Assembly (NCBI GenBank): GCA_017623655.1
Contig: JAGAON010000008.1
Coordinates: forward strand, 248,001 to 312,000
DNA: 64,000 nucleotides
DNA from: Prevotella sp.
GTDB lineage: Bacteria; Bacteroidota; Bacteroidia; Bacteroidales; Bacteroidaceae
Direction: 5' to 3'
Under the pieces are notes generated by a model, which saw nothing but the letters and a program-made list of their open reading frames with translations, did not search any database and was not told the origin of the DNA. The position numbers were made by a program, and so were the translations under genes. Shown piece after piece: positions 61,906 to 64,000 of this stretch. Position 1 is the first letter of the stretch. Each line of letters starts with the position of its first letter.

Positions 61906-62031
61906 GAACCCCGAAGGGGTGACAGAACACAGCCCAGGGTATAAACCCTGGGTATGCTAATGTGATTCACGAAGAAAACTATTGGCACCCCAACGCCGGA
62001 AGGCGAGGAGCACATAGTGCGACGAGGGGTG
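61906..62031 (+). repeat. Structured CCCC-element, copy g (single)
   Basis: The only unpaired copy. CCCAGGG/CCCTGGG central stem, GCAC-ata-GTGC variable hairpin, and an internal change to CGCCGGAAGGCG that keeps the stem. It lies 45 bp upstream of the GH30 start. Confidence 0.82.
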
Positions 62032-62075
62032 TTGGAAAACAAGAAAAAACAACGACCTATTTTGATAAAACCAAC

Positions 62076-63575
62076 ATGAAAAGACTGCTAACCATTATCA
62101 CACTTGCCGCATGCACAGCGGCATACGCACAGAAATTCAACCATTATACCACCACGGAGAAGGCCGAATGGCAGCAGGGGAAGAGCCTGCGCATGAGCAA
62201 AACGGCGGGCACACTGCCGGCACTGACCGTCAAAGGCGACGAGCAGGGGCACGTGTTCAAGGCATGGGGCACGTGTTTCAACGAGCTGGACCTTGACGCC
62301 ATAAGCCTGCTTGAGGAGCAAGACCGGCAGGAAGTGATGCGCCGGCTGTTCTCGCCTGACGGTGACTTGCGCTTCACACGCGGCAGATTGACGATGAATG
62401 CCAATGATTACAGCCGGGAATGGTACTCATGCGATACCGTGGCGGGCGACTTCAGGCTGCGCTACTTCAACATAGAGCACGACAAGAAGAACGTGATACG
62501 CCTCATACGCATGGCGCAACGCTACCAGCCGGCACTGACATTCTGGATGTCCCCGTGGTCTCCGCCGGCATGGATGAAGATTAACAACGACTATCCTGTG
62601 GTGTCAAGCAGATACAACAAACAGCCGAAAGAGAAGGACTACCTGCTGTATGAGGGCGCGGAGGGGCAGATAGACGAGGACGAAGTGAAGCTGGCCGGAG
62701 TGAGGAAAGGGCAGTTTCCACGGCAGTTGGCGGCGCAGAACTACATGATACAGGACGCGCGATACTTGCAGGCATACGCGGATATGTTCTGCAAGTTCAT
62801 AGAGTTGTACGCCGGAGAGAACGTGCCCATAGACATGGTGATGTACCAGAACGAGGCGTACTCATACACACCGTACCCCGGATGCGCATGGACAGCGGAG
62901 GGAACGGTGCGCTTCAACCGTGACTTCCTTGTCCCGACACTCAGGAAACGGCACCCGGAAGTGAAGACATACATAGGCACGTTCAACACCAACCGCCTTG
63001 ACTATGTGCAGAAGATAGTCGATGGTCTGAAAGGATATGTTGACGGCATCGGCCTGCAATGGGAAGGCAGGGACAACATCAAGGCCTTGCGCCAACGTTA
63101 TCCCGACATACACTTCGTCTCGTCAGAGAGCGAATGCGGCAACGGTTCCATGGACTGGCGTGCCGGCGAGCACACCTTCCACCTGCTGTGCGACTACATC
63201 GGCCGCGGATGTGACGAGTACTACATCTGGAACTTCATCCTTTATGACAACGGACGCTCACCGTGGGGATGGGCGCAGAACGCACTGATACAGGTTGACT
63301 CAAAGACGAAGAAGCACCGTTATACCGCAGAGTTCTATGCGGTAAAGCACTTCTCCAACCTCATACCGGGCGGCAGCCGGGTGACAGCGTACAAAAGCCG
63401 CGAGGAGAACAACGGCGTTTCCGTCATAGTCTTTATGCGTCCGGACGGCAAACGGGTGGTGATAGCGGGCAACTTCACCGATTCACAGCGCACGGCGACA
63501 GTGAAACTGGGAGGGAAATACCTCAACATCCCCACTCCGCCCCACTCTTTCAACACTTGCGTGGAGACGCGATAG
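62076..63575 (+). CDS. GH30-family glycoside hydrolase
   Basis: A 499-residue secreted enzyme: signal peptide MKRLLTIITLAACTAAYAQ, barrel with FKAWGTCFNELDLDAISL, FWMSPWSPPAWMKIN, acid/base MVMYQNEAYSYTPYPGC, nucleophile region FVSSESECGNGSMDW and EYYIWNFILYDNGRSPWGWA. The C-terminal beta domain (about 430-499) completes the GH30 architecture. Specificity may be beta-glucosidase, beta-xylosidase or beta-1,6-glucanase. The start is ATG 62076; 38 upstream codons within the structured element are rejected. Confidence 0.9.
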   Translation: MKRLLTIITLAACTAAYAQKFNHYTTTEKAEWQQGKSLRMSKTAGTLPALTVKGDEQGHVFKAWGTCFNELDLDAISLLEEQDRQEVMRRLFSPDGDLRFTRGRLTMNANDYSREWYSCDTVAGDFRLRYFNIEHDKKNVIRLIRMAQRYQPALTFWMSPWSPPAWMKINNDYPVVSSRYNKQPKEKDYLLYEGAEGQIDEDEVKLAGVRKGQFPRQLAAQNYMIQDARYLQAYADMFCKFIELYAGENVPIDMVMYQNEAYSYTPYPGCAWTAEGTVRFNRDFLVPTLRKRHPEVKTYIGTFNTNRLDYVQKIVDGLKGYVDGIGLQWEGRDNIKALRQRYPDIHFVSSESECGNGSMDWRAGEHTFHLLCDYIGRGCDEYYIWNFILYDNGRSPWGWAQNALIQVDSKTKKHRYTAEFYAVKHFSNLIPGGSRVTAYKSREENNGVSVIVFMRPDGKRVVIAGNFTDSQRTATVKLGGKYLNIPTPPHSFNTCVETR

Positions 63576-63667
63576 CATAACAGTCACCATCCATGCAAAG
63601 GGGCATACGCCAAGGCTTTGACGCACCCGCGCCAACAAACAACTCAGTCCTACAAACTGCCCCCATT

Positions 63668-63752
63668 GTAAAAGGGTGCTGATTACCGTATAAACAGGTG
63701 CTGATTACATTGCAATCAGGCCTCTTTTACAAGGTAATCAGCACCCTTTTAC
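63668..63752. repeat. Phased palindromic array, 4 modules
   Basis: Modules at 63668, 63690, 63712 and 63734; spacers cgt, att and aag. The third core is GGCCT. A remnant REP end (GCCGTGCCTAC, 63784-63794) lies 30 bp on. Confidence 0.95.
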
Positions 63753-63828
63753 AGAGTAACCACGAAACATGGCTGAATTATATGCCGTGCCTACTTAGCC
63801 AACAAGCGGTTAAGCACACCGCAAACAC

Positions 63829-63860
63829 AAAAAATGCGGAACGCCATAAGCATTCCGCAT
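63829..63860 (-). terminator. Terminator of tRNA-Gln
   Basis: On the minus strand ATGCGGAA pairs with TTCCGCAT and is followed by TTTTTTG. Confidence 0.85.
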
Positions 63861-63868
63861 CTCTTTGT

Positions 63869-63938
63869 TGGGATACCCGGATTCGAACCAGGAAAGGCAG
63901 GACCAGAATCTGCAGTGTTACCATTACACCATATCCCA
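63869..63938 (-). tRNA. tRNA-Gln (CTG anticodon)
   Basis: The minus strand folds as a cloverleaf: acceptor TGGGATA/TATCCCA, D-stem GTGT/ACAC, anticodon loop TTCTGGT (CTG), and T-arm CCTGG-TTCGAAT-CCGGG. The last anticodon-stem pair is an A-C mismatch, which is odd but sits next to the loop. CCA is not encoded. A TAATTTTGC box lies about 55 bp upstream on the minus strand. Confidence 0.9.
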
Positions 63939-63991
63939 ATCAGTATGTAGAGAAAGAAGCGGGCAAATCCATACCCCTCTTCTTTTCAAGT

Positions 63992-64000
63992 GCAAAATTA
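63992..64000 (-). promoter_or_regulatory. -7 box for tRNA-Gln
   Basis: The minus strand reads TAATTTTGC at the window edge. The -33 region, if any, is outside. Confidence 0.5.

Noticed and set aside
61962-62075. Upstream start for GH30
   Set aside because: It lies in structured element g and would hide the signal peptide that begins at 62076.
5675-63752. Phased arrays as CRISPR
   Set aside because: Spacers are only 3 bp, the repeats are imperfect palindromes with flipped orientations, and no cas gene is present.
5675-63752. Phased arrays as integron attC sites
   Set aside because: No GTTRRRY core sites, no integrase and no gene cassettes between them; flanking genes are core housekeeping genes in both orientations.

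Overview
The window is chromosomal DNA of a Bacteroidetes bacterium, most likely order Bacteroidales and probably Prevotellaceae. The evidence is the promoter style (-7 boxes of the form TAnnTTTGC, some with a TTG about 20 bp upstream), signature families (DUF5606, DUF4290, YbbR, the PurF-like MGGFFG protein, M64 lipoprotein peptidase) and secreted polysaccharide-degrading enzymes with short C-terminal tails. The genus is inference. There is no phage, plasmid, CRISPR array or complete insertion sequence; the window is ordinary core chromosome with a few accessory genes.

Layout. 1-1.2 kb: pth (cut by the window edge) and rplY, minus strand. 1.5-5.4 kb: plus-strand run nusB-yajC-ybbR-coaE-DUF5606-queF. 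5.8-8.6 kb: dnaX and a BASS transporter, minus. 9.5-12.6 kb: a large GH10 xylanase, minus. 13-16.8 kb: etfB-etfA-acyl-CoA dehydrogenase. 16.9-17.4 kb: YafQ-type toxin-antitoxin. 17.6-21.7 kb: outer-membrane barrel, gamma-carbonic anhydrase fold protein, M64 lipoprotein and phosphopantetheinyl transferase, all minus. 21.9-24.3 kb: fabI and a PurF paralogue. 24.6-30.5 kb: membrane-spanning AraC regulator, secreted beta-propeller glycosidase, SGNH hydrolase. 30.6-34.2 kb: second BASS transporter, ACT protein, UPF0210 protein, diaminopimelate dehydrogenase. 34.6-37.6 kb: NUDIX hydrolase and a GH105-DUF4861 fusion. 38-45.8 kb: yicC, then tsaB-DUF4290-murA-rimM-dxr-rseP-gmk. 46-54.3 kb: WG-repeat lipoprotein, acyl-CoA ligase, OmpA-like lipoprotein, tig, small membrane protein, M48 peptidase. 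54.3-59 kb: priA, Abi-type HEPN protein, candidate small RNA or attenuator, GT4 glycosyltransferase. 59.2-63.6 kb: PL11 rhamnogalacturonan lyase and GH30 hydrolase. 63.9 kb: tRNA-Gln.

The most striking content lies between the genes. (1) Twelve intergenic arrays, about one per 5 kb, are built from 19-bp palindromic modules set at a strict 22-bp period with 3-bp spacers. Eleven have exactly four modules (85 bp) and one has five (107 bp). (2) GTAG-headed REP hairpins occur as inverted pairs (BIME-like) with three unrelated stem sequences. (3) A structured element of about 125 bp has compensatory stem changes between copies and occurs mostly as inverted pairs. (4) AACC/GGTT-rich inverted repeats lie before start codons between co-directional genes. 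(5) A 4 x 22 bp tandem repeat lies upstream of the acyl-CoA ligase.

Gene-free stretches over 300 bp: 1179-1513 holds divergent promoters. 5379-5767 holds a terminator, a REP pair and an array. 8626-9533 holds promoters, REPs, two structured elements and an array. 12558-13002 holds an array and divergent promoters. 19004-19672 holds an array and two structured elements. 29412-29775 holds an array and an interrupted REP pair. 34239-34620 holds a terminator, a REP pair and an array. 37646-38028 holds an array and two REP pairs. 45795-46180 holds the five-module array and a promoter. 47219-47622 holds an inverted pair of structured elements. 49252-50053 holds a promoter, the tandem repeat and a terminator. 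The carbohydrate enzymes (GH10, propeller glycosidase, SGNH, GH105, PL11, GH30) point to xylan and rhamnogalacturonan/pectin use, but no SusC/SusD pair is present.
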